Below, in pieces: positions 1 to 8,096 of a stretch of 12,178 nucleotides of DNA. The stretch comes from Nitrospirales bacterium (GTDB lineage Bacteria; Nitrospirota; Thermodesulfovibrionia; Thermodesulfovibrionales; Dissulfurispiraceae), in assembly GCA_020846375.1 (NCBI GenBank), contig JADLDZ010000251.1, positions 1 to 12,178 of the forward strand. The letters run 5' to 3'. A model generated the notes under the pieces. It saw only the letters and a program-made list of their open reading frames with translations, was not told the origin of the DNA and did no database searches. The stretch's first letter is position 1. The number at the start of each line of letters is the position of its first letter. A program made the translations under genes and the position numbers.

Positions 1-110
1 GCGGCGACGAGATAAGCGAAGAGCGTCTGAAGATCCTGCCCTTTGCCATCTATTGCCGGGATGATCAGGAGAAGAAGGAAATGATGGAGAAGATGGAACG
101 GGAGGTTTGA
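1..110 (+). CDS. C-terminal end of an unrecognised protein (5' truncated by window)
   Basis: A reading frame is open from the left edge of the window (first full codon at base 3) to a TGA at 108-110. It gives 35 residues, beginning GDEISEERLKILPFAIYC and ending in a charged, probably helical stretch rich in Lys, Glu and Met. I do not recognise the family, and too little is visible to assign a function. An intrinsic terminator some 50 bases downstream supports this being a real gene end on the plus strand. The next gene, truA, is on the opposite strand, so this gene belongs to an operon that lies outside the window. Confidence 0.5.
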   Translation, partial: GDEISEERLKILPFAIYCRDDQEKKEMMEKMEREV

Positions 111-158
111 CGGCAGGGCGGTGCTGAAATGAACACATGTGGCATACACGACCACCAA

Positions 159-184
159 GGAGCGGATCATCCGCCCCTTTTTTG
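159..184 (+). terminator. Intrinsic (rho-independent) terminator
   Basis: A short GC-rich hairpin, GCGGA-tca-TCCGC (162-174), can be extended by outer G-C pairs past one mismatch. It is followed directly by six T residues (178-183). It lies about 50 bases after the stop of the truncated first gene and in the right orientation to end its transcript. Confidence 0.7.
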
Positions 185-245
185 TTGCGGCGGGAGGAAC
201 CCTTCTGATATCACAGACGTTCGCTGCAGAGGAGAGTGTGCCCCC

Positions 246-300
246 TGCCCCTCACGCACCTTCCTTGCGGAGAAGGGGCACTCTCTTTCGTCTTTTTCTG
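246..300 (+). terminator. Second candidate terminator hairpin
   Basis: TGCCCCT (246-252) pairs with AGGGGCA (274-280). An inner stem CGCA/TGCG (255-258 with 266-269) is separated from it by a small internal loop. A pyrimidine-rich run with several T stretches follows (286-298). It may be a back-up terminator for the gene ending at 110. In the other direction there is no T tract, so it does not obviously serve truA. The rest of 111-343 is pyrimidine-rich and shows no convincing gene. Confidence 0.35.
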
Positions 301-343
301 TCTCATTCCGCCTCACTCTGTCTCTCTCTGTTTTTTTCTGCCT

Positions 344-1123
344 TTATTCCTCACCCGGATAGAAGATTCTCTCCAGAAAGAGCCCTCGGGCTGGTGCGGT
401 AGGCCCTGCACATTTCCTGTCCCGTGAGAGCAGGATCCGGCGCATACGCTCCTCCCCCACCTTGCCTTTTCCCGCTTCGACCAGCGTGCCGACGATGTTC
501 CTGACCATGTGGCGCAGGAAGGCGTCCCCCTCGATCCTCACCTTCAGGAACTCCCCCCGGAGATGCACGGTCATGAAATCGAGAGAGTCATGCCTCTCGA
601 TCAGGAGGGAGAAGAGAGTCCTCTCGGGGCTCTTCGCCCCGCAGCCGCTCGCCCGGAAAGAAGAGAAGTCATGTGTCCCCTCCAGGAGGGCCGCTGCGCG
701 GCGCATCGCCTCGATGTCCAGTGCAACGGGCACCTGCCAGACGTACCGGTACAGGAAGGGGGAGAGGAGGGATGTGTTTGCGATCAGGTAGAAGTACGCC
801 TTGCGTACGGCATCGAACCGTGGATGAAAGTCTCCCTTCGCCTCGGCGGCGTCCAGGATCCTGACCGAGGCGGGAAGCCGGGCGTTCAGCGCCCTCTTGA
901 ACACTTCGGGGGAAAGCCTGGAAGTGGTCCTGAAAGCGGCCACCTGTGCCAGCGCATGCACACCCGCATCGGTCCTTCCCGCACCGGTAACGGCGAGGCG
1001 TTCTCCCGCGATCTCCCCGATCCTCTCCTGGAGGATTTGCTGGAGAGTGGCGCTGTTCGGTTGTACCTGCCAGCCGCTGTATGCAGTCCCGTCATATTGG
1101 ACGGTTATTCGTATGATTCTCAT
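344..1123 (-). CDS. truA: tRNA pseudouridine(38-40) synthase TruA
   Basis: This cytoplasmic enzyme converts uridines 38, 39 and 40 in the tRNA anticodon stem-loop to pseudouridine. The 259-residue product is the usual length for the family. It starts with the typical RIIRITVQYDGTAYSGWQVQP segment. The catalytic motif GAGRTDAGVHA is present, with the nucleophile Asp52, as is the C-terminal FLRHMVRNIVG motif, both characteristic of TruA. The ATG start fits the family N-terminus exactly, but no good Shine-Dalgarno sequence lies upstream. A TAGAAT element about 15 bases before the start could be a -10 box. The gene is divergent from the nuclease gene at 1220 and stands alone on its strand here. 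Function is very secure. Confidence 0.96.
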   Translation of the reverse strand: MRIIRITVQYDGTAYSGWQVQPNSATLQQILQERIGEIAGERLAVTGAGRTDAGVHALAQVAAFRTTSRLSPEVFKRALNARLPASVRILDAAEAKGDFHPRFDAVRKAYFYLIANTSLLSPFLYRYVWQVPVALDIEAMRRAAALLEGTHDFSSFRASGCGAKSPERTLFSLLIERHDSLDFMTVHLRGEFLKVRIEGDAFLRHMVRNIVGTLVEAGKGKVGEERMRRILLSRDRKCAGPTAPARGLFLERIFYPGEE

Positions 1124-1151
1124 GGAAAACTATTCTAGCACACTCTTTTGG

Positions 1152-1181
1152 TTGGTAGTGGACGGAAAGAAAGGGTATAAT
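1152..1181 (+). promoter_or_regulatory. Sigma-70-type promoter for the nuclease-xer pair
   Basis: A perfect TATAAT (-10) lies at 1176-1181, with TTGGTA (4 of 6 matches to TTGACA) at 1152-1157 and an 18-base spacer. Transcription would begin near 1188, giving a leader of about 30 bases before the GTG at 1220. It sits in the divergent gap between truA and the nuclease gene. Confidence 0.55.
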
Positions 1182-1219
1182 AAGAAGTAACCAGAACCGA
1201 AAGAAAGAAGGTAGAGAGT

Positions 1220-2002
1220 GTGATACGGCATACTTTTTCACTGCTGAACGGCATCGGCGAGAAGCTGGAACGCCATCTCTGGCGTTCGGGCATCCTGACA
1301 TGGAACGACTTCTGCGCCCGGAATGAGATTGACGGAATCAGCCCGGAGAGGAAGAGCATGTTCGACAACCAGTTGACGCAGGCCTCCCTGGAGCTCGGCG
1401 TCGGCAACGCGGAATACTTCGCCCGGATCATGAAGAGAAGGGAGCATTGGAGGCTTTTCGACACTTTCCGAAAAGGCGCGGTCTGCCTCGATATAGAGAC
1501 CAACGGATTTCAGCCCGAATCCGGCGGGTACGTCACCGTGGTCGGATTGTACAACGGCGACGAGTGGAAGTGCCTTATACGGGGAGAAAATCTTACCGTG
1601 GAGAACCTCAACCGGGAGTTGTCCGGGTACAAATGCCTGATTACCTTTTACGGCTCCGCCTTCGACGTCCCCTTCCTGCTGCGCTCCTTTCCAGGGGTCC
1701 GGTTCGACATCCCCCATTTCGACCTCTGCTTCGGCTCCAGGAAGCTGGATATCAACGGCGGCCTCAAGAAGCTGGAGGACCTCTTCGGCATAGAGCGGCA
1801 CGAGGGAGTGAAGGGAATGAACGGGTATGACGCGGTGAGGCTGTGGGAGCAGGTCAGGAAGGGGAGCGCAGAGGCGCGGGAACTGCTGCTGGCGTATAAC
1901 AGGGAGGATACCATGAACCTGCTGCGCCTTGCCGACATCCTCTACCCGAAGCTCCGCTTTTCAACCGGCATCGAGGAATTCGTCACCTGTGGCTATGCAT
2001 AG
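1220..2002 (+). CDS. YprB-like RNase H-fold 3'-5' exonuclease domain protein
   Basis: A probable DEDD-type nuclease of the YprB / RNase_H_2 family (260 residues). The N-terminal part (about residues 8-32, LNGIGEKLERHLWRSGILTW) resembles a helix-hairpin-helix-like lead seen in these proteins. The nuclease core has LDIET (Asp91, Glu93), a second acidic site in SAFDVPFLL (Asp149), HFDLCFGSRKL (Asp168) and the last motif YNREDTMNLL (Asp230), so all four metal-binding acids look intact. The true substrate of this family is poorly known; DNA or RNA processing is inferred. The GTG start has a purine-rich AGAAGG-like element upstream. Its end overlaps the next gene, a tyrosine recombinase, which implies co-transcription and translational coupling. 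Confidence 0.85.
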   Translation: MIRHTFSLLNGIGEKLERHLWRSGILTWNDFCARNEIDGISPERKSMFDNQLTQASLELGVGNAEYFARIMKRREHWRLFDTFRKGAVCLDIETNGFQPESGGYVTVVGLYNGDEWKCLIRGENLTVENLNRELSGYKCLITFYGSAFDVPFLLRSFPGVRFDIPHFDLCFGSRKLDINGGLKKLEDLFGIERHEGVKGMNGYDAVRLWEQVRKGSAEARELLLAYNREDTMNLLRLADILYPKLRFSTGIEEFVTCGYA

Positions 2003-2933
2003 GGGGAGGAGGAGGGGAGATGCGGGTGACGGCGGGGTGCCGCCCGGCTCCGTGCGCATTCCCCTGCTCGATGCCTTCTTCTCCTATCTTTCCACCGAAA
2101 GGGGGCTTTCGAGGAATACGGTTGAATCCTATTCCCAGGATCTGAGGGGCTTCTGCGGCTTTCTGTCCGCGATGGACAAAGAAATGCCTTCTTTCACCCG
2201 TGAGGACATTATCCGGTATATCGGGAGACTACGGGATAACGGGTACTCCACGGCGAGCATCAGCAGGTTCATCTCCACGATAAAGGGATTCTGTAAATTC
2301 CTGGTAATCGAGAAGAGGGTCGTCGAAAACCCTGCCGAATCTCTGTCCACCCCCCGCCAGTGGGACAGACTGCCCAAGGCACTCAGTCTCGATGATATGA
2401 GGAAGCTGCTCGAGGTCGAGCTGGACACTCACGTCTTTGTGAGGGATTCCGCAATGCTTGAGCTGTTGTATTCGTCAGGGCTGCGGGTGAGCGAGATTGT
2501 CTCCCTCAAAGTGAACGACATCAATTTCGAGGGCGGTTTCCTCAGGGTGATGGGCAAGGGAGCGAAGGAGAGGGTGGTGCCGATGAACCGGCGCTCGGCC
2601 GTGAAAATCAAGCAGTACCTGTATGAGCTCCGGCCTCTCCTGCTGAAGAAAAAGCAGTCTCCCTATCTCTTCCTTACCGGCAGGGGGCTGCCCATGACGC
2701 GGCAGCGGTTCTGGCAGGCACTAAAGAAACTCGGCGCCATTGCCGGGGTGGAGCTGACGCCCCATACTCTCCGCCACACTTTTGCGACGCATCTCCTGGA
2801 CGGGGGCGCGGATCTGAGGTCTGTCCAGAAAATGCTGGGGCATTCCGATATCTCGACCACGCAGATCTACACGCGGGTATCCGCCGACAGGATCAAGAAG
2901 GTCTACCTCGAGCACCATCCGCGGGCAAAGTAG
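1995..2933 (+). CDS. xerD: Tyrosine recombinase XerC/XerD family
   Basis: A site-specific recombinase of the kind that resolves chromosome dimers at dif before cell division. The N-terminal SAM-like core-binding domain (LLDAFFSYLSTERGLSRNTVESY) is followed by the catalytic domain with all six active residues: Arg164 (GLRVSEI), Lys188 (GKGAKER), His257 and Arg260 (HTLRHTF), His283 (LGHS) and the Tyr292 nucleophile (IYTRV). It ends in HHPRAK, as XerC and XerD do. XerD rather than XerC is a judgement from general resemblance. The start is uncertain. ATG 1995 overlaps the nuclease stop by 8 bases and gives 312 residues. GTG 2037 would give 298, the usual family length, and follows a purine-rich tract at 2003-2018. 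No integrase-type surroundings or attachment site were seen, so a housekeeping role is favoured. Confidence 0.9.
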   Translation: MHRGRRRGDAGDGGVPPGSVRIPLLDAFFSYLSTERGLSRNTVESYSQDLRGFCGFLSAMDKEMPSFTREDIIRYIGRLRDNGYSTASISRFISTIKGFCKFLVIEKRVVENPAESLSTPRQWDRLPKALSLDDMRKLLEVELDTHVFVRDSAMLELLYSSGLRVSEIVSLKVNDINFEGGFLRVMGKGAKERVVPMNRRSAVKIKQYLYELRPLLLKKKQSPYLFLTGRGLPMTRQRFWQALKKLGAIAGVELTPHTLRHTFATHLLDGGADLRSVQKMLGHSDISTTQIYTRVSADRIKKVYLEHHPRAK

Positions 2934-2963
2934 GGTGTTGTTTGCACACTGGGTTCTGCATCA

Positions 2964-2992
2964 TTGCGCTGCCGCGCCAGGTGCGGTATAAT
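2964..2992 (+). promoter_or_regulatory. Sigma-70-type promoter for the Lon-like protease gene
   Basis: A perfect TATAAT at 2987-2992 is preceded after exactly 17 bases by TTGCGC at 2964-2969, which matches only the TTG of the -35 consensus. Transcription would start near 2999, leaving a leader of about 50 bases that includes a strong Shine-Dalgarno sequence, GAGAGGAGGT, at 3033-3042. Confidence 0.55.
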
Positions 2993-3047
2993 GCCTGACA
3001 CGGTGCCGCATACTTAACGTACACGATAACCTTGAGAGGAGGTTTCC

Positions 3048-5573
3048 ATGGTACAGCCTTTAAATCCGGAAGATCTTTACCGGTGCTGTGAGCTGGACTT
3101 TTTCAAGTTCGATACCACGGAAAACATGAGCGAATTCCGGGGGACGATCGGGCAGGAGAAGGCGATGCAGGCAATGGATTTCGGCCTCAGCCTGGAGAGC
3201 CTGGGGTTCAACATCTTTGCCCTCGGAGAGGTCGGGACCGGCAAAATGAGGACGATCAGGGCACTCCTGTCCGAGAAGTCGTTGACGGAGAAGGTGCCCC
3301 CCGACTGGTGCTATGTGTACAACTTCAAAGACCCCGATTTTCCCTTGGCGGTCTCCCTGGAGCCGGGGAAGGGCGTTCTCTTCCAGAACGACATGAACGA
3401 GCTGATCAAAGTGCTGAGGAGCGAGATCCCCAAGGCCTTTGAATCGAAGGAATACGAAAAACAGAGGGGAAAGAGGATCGAGGAGTTCCAGCAGAAACAG
3501 AAGGAGCTCTTTTCACAGCTCGAAGAGGAGGCGCAGTCCAAGGGGTTTGCCATCCGCAAAGCGGTGTCCGGCCTTCTCATCGTACCGGTAAAGAAGACGG
3601 GGGAGCCGCTCACCGAGGAGGAATTCGCCGCCCTCGAAGAGAAAACCCGGAGCAAAGTGGAGGAGATGGGAAAGCAGCTCCAGGAGAAGCTCGACGATAT
3701 CGTCCGTGAGGTGCGGGAGGCGGAGAAGCTTGTCAAGGAGGTGCTGGGCGGCCTGGAAAGGGAGATCGCCATCGGCGCTATCGGGCACTTTATCGAGGAC
3801 CTCAAGAGGAAGTATTCTTTCCACGGGAAGATTACGGAGTACCTGAATGCGGTGAAAGAGGACATCCTGTCCCATCTCGAGGACTTCAAGCCCGCTGAGG
3901 AGCAGAGCCCCCCCCTCCCGTTCATGAAAATGCCGAGGCAGGAAGTCTCCTTCGCCCGGTATACCGTCAATGTCATCGTCAATAACAGTGAATGCAAGGG
4001 CGCGCCCGTGGTGATCGAAAGCAACCCCACGTACCTGAACCTGTTCGGGAGGACGGAATACAAGGTGCAGTACGGGATGGCCACTACGGACTTCACCATG
4101 ATCAAGGCGGGCTCTCTGCACAAGGCGAACGGCGGATACCTCGTCATCAATGCCATGGACCTCCTCAAGAACATCTTCTCCTACGACGCACTGAAGCGGT
4201 CCATCAAGGACAGAACGATAAAAATGGAGGATGTGTGGGAGCAGTACCGCCTGGTGAGCACCTCGGGGCTGAAGCCGGAACCCATCTCCCTCGACGTGAA
4301 GGTCATCCTCCACGGAAATCCCTACCTGTACTACCTCCTTTACAACCTGGATGAGGAATACCGTGAGATCTTCAAGGTAAAGGCGGACTTCGACAACCGG
4401 ATGGACAGGACGCCGGAGAACATGGAGAAATACGCCGCCTTTGTCGCCGCCTGTCAGAAGGAGGAACACCTCCTCCCGTTCGACCGCACCGGCGTATCGA
4501 AGATCGTGGAATACGGGTCCCGCCTTGCGGACCACCAGCAGAAGCTCTCCACCAAGTTCAGCTATGTGGCGGACCTGGTGCGTGAATCCCACTACTGGGC
4601 GCAGAAGGAAGGGAGCCCGGTGGTGAAGGCGGAGCATGTGGTGCGCGCCATCGACGAGAGGGTACTCCGGGTGAACAGGATCGAAGAGCGCCTGAGAGAG
4701 GCGACCATCGAGGACACTCTGATCGTGAATACATCGGGTGCCAAGGTGGGCCAGGTGAACGGCCTCGCGGTCCTCTCCATGGGCGATTACAGCTTCGGCA
4801 AACCGTCGCGCATTACGGCGCGGACCTTTACCGGCAGGGCGGGGGTGGTGAATATCGAGCGTGAAACGAAGATGAGCGGCAAGATCCACGAAAAGGCGAT
4901 CATGATCATCACCAGCTACCTCGGCGGCAAGTACGCAACGCAGCGCCCCATCAGCCTGTCCGCCTCCATCACCTTCGAACAGCTCTACGACATGGTCGAG
5001 GGGGACAGCGCCACCTGCGCGGAGCTGTACGCGCTCCTGAGCAGCATCGCGGGAGTCCCCCTGAAGCAGAGCTTTGCCGTGACCGGCTCGATGGACCAGA
5101 ATGGAGAGGTGCAGCCCATCGGCGGGGTGAACCAGAAAATAGAGGGCTTCTTCGACCTGTGCAAGGAGAGGGGGCTCAACGGCGAGCACGGAGTCATTAT
5201 CCCGAAGAGGAATGTCAAGCACCTCATGCTCAGGGAAGAGGTGGTGAACGCGGTGAAGGAGGGGAGATTCCTCATTTACCCCATCGAGAGGATGGAGGAG
5301 GGCCTGGAAGTCCTCACCGGGATGCCTGCCGGAACCCCGCAGGAAGACGGATCGTATCCCGAGGGGACCATCAACCGCCTTGTCATGAAAAGGTTCGAAG
5401 AGATTTCCGCCGCGCTCGAGAAGAAGAAGGAGCAGGTGCTGGAGTCAGCCCTGGCCGGCGCTTCCCGGAAGGAGGAAAACGGGGCGGGGGGCAATGAGAT
5501 GATCCGGTATCTCCTGCGGAGGGTGGAAGAGCTGACCGCCGCTCTCGAAAGCCGGAAAGGGGAGGAAGCATAG
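3048..5573 (+). CDS. Lon-like AAA+ ATP-dependent protease (LonB/COG1067 type)
   Basis: An 841-residue protein of the Lon-related putative protease family (AAA_32 plus Lon_C), expected to unfold and degrade cytoplasmic proteins; its targets are unknown. An N-terminal ATPase half has a Walker A-like GEVGTGKM (Gly60-Lys66) and a Walker B-region motif GGYLVINAMD (362-371). A long charged, probably coiled-coil insertion spans about residues 129-282. The protease domain covers about 565-770, with the catalytic serine in EGDSATCAEL (Ser654) and lysine in NQKIEGFF (Lys697). The 43-residue gap equals that of the E. coli Lon dyad. The Walker A Ser/Thr is Met here and the Walker B acid is not in its usual place, so ATPase strength is uncertain, although degenerate ATP sites occur in relatives. 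A charged tail follows the protease domain. A strong GAGGAGG ribosome site fixes the start. It has its own promoter and lies 56 bases before the lipid operon. Confidence 0.93.
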   Translation: MVQPLNPEDLYRCCELDFFKFDTTENMSEFRGTIGQEKAMQAMDFGLSLESLGFNIFALGEVGTGKMRTIRALLSEKSLTEKVPPDWCYVYNFKDPDFPLAVSLEPGKGVLFQNDMNELIKVLRSEIPKAFESKEYEKQRGKRIEEFQQKQKELFSQLEEEAQSKGFAIRKAVSGLLIVPVKKTGEPLTEEEFAALEEKTRSKVEEMGKQLQEKLDDIVREVREAEKLVKEVLGGLEREIAIGAIGHFIEDLKRKYSFHGKITEYLNAVKEDILSHLEDFKPAEEQSPPLPFMKMPRQEVSFARYTVNVIVNNSECKGAPVVIESNPTYLNLFGRTEYKVQYGMATTDFTMIKAGSLHKANGGYLVINAMDLLKNIFSYDALKRSIKDRTIKMEDVWEQYRLVSTSGLKPEPISLDVKVILHGNPYLYYLLYNLDEEYREIFKVKADFDNRMDRTPENMEKYAAFVAACQKEEHLLPFDRTGVSKIVEYGSRLADHQQKLSTKFSYVADLVRESHYWAQKEGSPVVKAEHVVRAIDERVLRVNRIEERLREATIEDTLIVNTSGAKVGQVNGLAVLSMGDYSFGKPSRITARTFTGRAGVVNIERETKMSGKIHEKAIMIITSYLGGKYATQRPISLSASITFEQLYDMVEGDSATCAELYALLSSIAGVPLKQSFAVTGSMDQNGEVQPIGGVNQKIEGFFDLCKERGLNGEHGVIIPKRNVKHLMLREEVVNAVKEGRFLIYPIERMEEGLEVLTGMPAGTPQEDGSYPEGTINRLVMKRFEEISAALEKKKEQVLESALAGASRKEENGAGGNEMIRYLLRRVEELTAALESRKGEEA

Positions 5574-5629
5574 CCTGCAGCCGGTATGCTGCATCCGGCA
5601 GGGGAAGGCGGCCTGACGCACGGGAACGG

Positions 5630-6517
5630 ATGAAAAAAGTGAAGTGGCTTCTGGAAACCGTACTGGTCATCGTGCTCTCTTTTCCCTTTGCGGTGCTCCC
5701 GCGCAGGACTGCGGTAAAGGCCGGGGAATTCCTCGGCCTTTTGCTTTTCTCGGTCTGGGGCGGCAGGAGAAGAATCGCTCTCGACAACATAGGGCGGGTG
5801 CTGCCCCTCCTGGACGGAAACAGGACGGCGGAATGCCTCACCCGGGACACCTTCCGGAACCTCGGCAGGTCCGCCGTGGAGATCATGCGGATCTATTACG
5901 GCCGGGAGGGTGGAATCATCGATGCGATCGAAATCAGGGGGGCCGGGCACTACCATACGGCCCGGAAGAAGGGGAAAGGGGTGCTGTGCATCACCGGGCA
6001 TTGCGGGAACTGGGAGCTGCTGGCGCTCGCTTTCGGCAGGAGTATGGGGGCGTTCTGTGGGGTGGCGCGGGCTCAGAACAACCCCTACCTGAACGGGGTG
6101 ATCGAGAGGGCGCGGGCGTCCTTCGGCAACACGATGCTCTACAAGAAAGGGGCGCTGAAGGGCATCCTTTCCCGGCTCAACAAGGGAGAAACGGTGGGCA
6201 TTCTCATGGACCAGGCGGTGGTGAAGGAGGAAGGGGTCGTGGTCGATTTCCTCGGCAGGGGGGCATGGACGATGAAGACACCCGCCCTTATCGCACGGAA
6301 GACGGGCGCCGCAGTACTCCCCGTCTTTATACACCGGGAAGGGGGCGGCCATGTGATCACCATCTTCCCCGAAGTAGCCCTGAGCAGGAAGACGGACACG
6401 GAGAAAGCGGTCCATGAAGATACGGAGTCTTTTTCCCGGTATGTCGAGGACTACGTCAGGCGGCACCCCGATGAGTGGTTGTGGATACACAGGAGGTGGA
6501 AGAGAGTCCCGCAATGA
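5630..6517 (+). CDS. LpxL-type lysophospholipid / lipid A acyltransferase family protein
   Basis: A 295-residue member of the LpxL/HtrB (Lip_A_acyltrans) family. These inner-membrane enzymes transfer fatty acyl chains to lipid A precursors or, in some members, to other lipids. An N-terminal hydrophobic segment (about residues 7-24) would anchor it. The catalytic HX4E motif is HCGNWE (His124, Glu129). The closing block HPDEWLWIHRRWK is typical of the family. The ribosome site before ATG 5630 is weak, but the start fits the N-terminus MKKVKWLLE. Its TGA overlaps the mlaE ATG (ATGA), so it is translationally linked to a phospholipid transporter. This leaves open whether it acylates lipid A or a lysophospholipid handled by that system. 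Confidence 0.87.
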   Translation: MKKVKWLLETVLVIVLSFPFAVLPRRTAVKAGEFLGLLLFSVWGGRRRIALDNIGRVLPLLDGNRTAECLTRDTFRNLGRSAVEIMRIYYGREGGIIDAIEIRGAGHYHTARKKGKGVLCITGHCGNWELLALAFGRSMGAFCGVARAQNNPYLNGVIERARASFGNTMLYKKGALKGILSRLNKGETVGILMDQAVVKEEGVVVDFLGRGAWTMKTPALIARKTGAAVLPVFIHREGGGHVITIFPEVALSRKTDTEKAVHEDTESFSRYVEDYVRRHPDEWLWIHRRWKRVPQ

Positions 6518-7278
6518 AGAGCAAGGAACTGGTGGCCATGCTGCAGGATTTCTACCTGCTCTCTTTCCGGGGGCTCACGGGCATCTTCCGGAGGCCCTTT
6601 TACCTTAAGGACACGATTGAACAGATGGATTATGCGGGAGCCGGGTCCTTCCTGATCATCCTCCTCGTCTCTCTTTTCATCGGCATGGCTCTGTCCCTCC
6701 AACTCTCCGCCGAGCTGTCGCGGCTGGGCCTCAAGATGTATACGGGAAAAGTGGTGGGCATCTCCATCATCAGGGAAATAGGGCCGGTGACCGCGGCCCT
6801 CGTGTTTGCGGGGAGGGTGGGGGCCGGGATGGCTTCGGAGCTGGGCTCCATGGTACTCGGGCACCAGGTGGACTCCCTCCGGGTGTTCGGCGTGGACCCG
6901 GTGAAAAAGCTGGTTACTCCCCGTCTGCTCAGCTCCCTCCTCATGCTTCCCGCACTGACCATTATCGGGGATGCGGTGTCCCTGCTGGGCGCTTATTATA
7001 TCGCGGTATACGTAAGCCATCAAAGCGGCTCCGTGTACTGGACTTCCATCCGTGACGTCCTCATCTATGAAAATGTGGTAGCGGGCTCCGTCAAGCCCTT
7101 CATCTTCGGGTACCTCATTGCGAGTGTCAGCTGCTTCATGGGGCTCACCACCCGGGGAGGCTCGGTGGGGCTGCGGCAGACCACCACCCGGGCAGTGGTC
7201 TTCTCCATCATTTCGATCATCATCTCCGACTTTGTCCTGACCCGGATCCTCCTGTACCTTCTGGGGTTCTCGGTATGA
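6514..7278 (+). CDS. mlaE: MlaE family ABC transporter permease
   Basis: The membrane subunit of an MCE/Mla phospholipid transporter in the inner membrane (254 residues). Several membrane segments are visible, including AGSFLIILLVSLFIGMALSL and a C-terminal SIISIIISDFVLTRILLYLL. The family hallmark block IGPVTAALVFAGRVGAGMASELGSM continues into VDSLRVFGVDPVKKLVTPR, as in MlaE/YrbE proteins. ATG 6514 overlaps the preceding stop and gives the usual length. A GTG at 6475 would add 13 residues inside the acyltransferase gene and is less likely. Its own stop overlaps mlaF by ATGA. With MlaF and MlaD it would form the core complex; MlaA, MlaB and MlaC are not in the window. Confidence 0.93.
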   Translation: MKSKELVAMLQDFYLLSFRGLTGIFRRPFYLKDTIEQMDYAGAGSFLIILLVSLFIGMALSLQLSAELSRLGLKMYTGKVVGISIIREIGPVTAALVFAGRVGAGMASELGSMVLGHQVDSLRVFGVDPVKKLVTPRLLSSLLMLPALTIIGDAVSLLGAYYIAVYVSHQSGSVYWTSIRDVLIYENVVAGSVKPFIFGYLIASVSCFMGLTTRGGSVGLRQTTTRAVVFSIISIIISDFVLTRILLYLLGFSV

Positions 7279-8018
7279 TCCTCTTCGACCGGGTATCCTT
7301 TTCCTATGGCCTCTGCCCCATCCTCGACGGGCTGAGCTTCTCCATCGGCGCGCAGGAGAGGGTGGCGGTCCTGGGCGGGAGCGGTGAGGGGAAGACCACC
7401 ATTCTGAAACTGATCATGGGTCTTATCAAGCCCGATTCCGGAGCCATCCTCGTGGACGGTGAGGATATTACCATAAAATGCGAAGCCCACCTGAGGGAAG
7501 TCAGGATGAAATTCAGCCTGGTCTTCCAGGAAGGTGCCCTTTTCGACTCTTTGAGCGTGAAGGAGAACGTCGCGTTCTGCCTCCGGGAATATACGAAGAT
7601 GAGTGAGGAAGAGATCGACGGAAGGGTGCGGGAGCTTCTCCGGGTGGTGGGGATGGAGCATGCCCTGGAGCGCATGCCCGATGAGCTGAGCGGCGGCATG
7701 CACCGGCGGGTTGCCATCGCACGCTCTCTCGCCGCCTATGACCCGCTCATGTTCCTCTACGATGAGCCCACGTCCGGCCTCGATCCCATCAGTGCGGACA
7801 TGATCTGCCGCCTTATCCTCGAGCTGGCAGGCGGGAGGAGGGGACTCATCATGGTCACCCACAAGGTGTCCGATGCGCTGAAGGTGGCCGACAGGTTCAT
7901 GTTCCTGAAGGCGGGGCGTGTCCTCTTCGATGGGGACAGGGAGCGGTTGGTCCGCAGCACCCTGCCCGAAATAAGGATGTTTATGAGAGAGCTGGAGTGC
8001 CTGTCCCCGGCGGAATGA
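7275..8018 (+). CDS. mlaF: MlaF family ABC transporter ATP-binding protein
   Basis: The cytoplasmic ATPase that powers the Mla/MCE phospholipid transporter (247 residues, normal length). All nucleotide-binding motifs are present in order: Walker A GGSGEGKTT (about residues 35-43), Q-loop in LVFQEGALFDSLSV, signature LSGGMHRRVAIARSL, Walker B LMFLYDEPTSGLDP, and the H-loop histidine in MVTHK. The FQEGALFDSLSVKENVAF stretch is typical of MlaF rather than of general importers. ATG 7275 overlaps the mlaE stop. A 78-base purine-rich gap separates it from mlaD. No MlaB (STAS) gene follows, so regulation of the ATPase may differ from E. coli. Confidence 0.95.
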   Translation: MILFDRVSFSYGLCPILDGLSFSIGAQERVAVLGGSGEGKTTILKLIMGLIKPDSGAILVDGEDITIKCEAHLREVRMKFSLVFQEGALFDSLSVKENVAFCLREYTKMSEEEIDGRVRELLRVVGMEHALERMPDELSGGMHRRVAIARSLAAYDPLMFLYDEPTSGLDPISADMICRLILELAGGRRGLIMVTHKVSDALKVADRFMFLKAGRVLFDGDRERLVRSTLPEIRMFMRELECLSPAE

Positions 8019-8037
8019 GAGAGGATTCACGGGAGTA

Positions 8038-8090
8038 TTTCCCTCCCCCTGGAGGTGGCGGAGGGTGAGGGAGAGGGTGAAAGAGAGGAG
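8038..8090. repeat. Purine-rich degenerate palindrome in the mlaF-mlaD gap
   Basis: The gap holds CCCTCC (8041-8046) facing GGAGGG and a run of GAGGG/GAGAGGG units. It resembles a worn copy of the CCCCTCCC/GGGGAGG palindromic elements also present at 9118-9243. The last part supplies the GAGAGGAG ribosome site of mlaD. Whether it has any role beyond this cannot be told. Confidence 0.35.
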
Positions 8091-8096
8091 AAGACA

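Noticed and set aside
1929..1994. Upstream extension of the xer gene from GTG/ATG-like codons at 1929
   Set aside because: It would overlap the nuclease gene by more than 70 bases and adds Ser/Arg-rich residues with no family match.
1995..2933. Xer-type recombinase as the integrase of a genomic island
   Set aside because: No tRNA, direct repeat, phage or plasmid gene lies nearby, and the sequence ends like the housekeeping XerC/XerD proteins.
3513..5222. 569-residue open frame on the minus strand
   Set aside because: Antisense to the Lon-like protease, whose motifs are unmistakable. The product is rich in His, Leu and Val and shows no family features.
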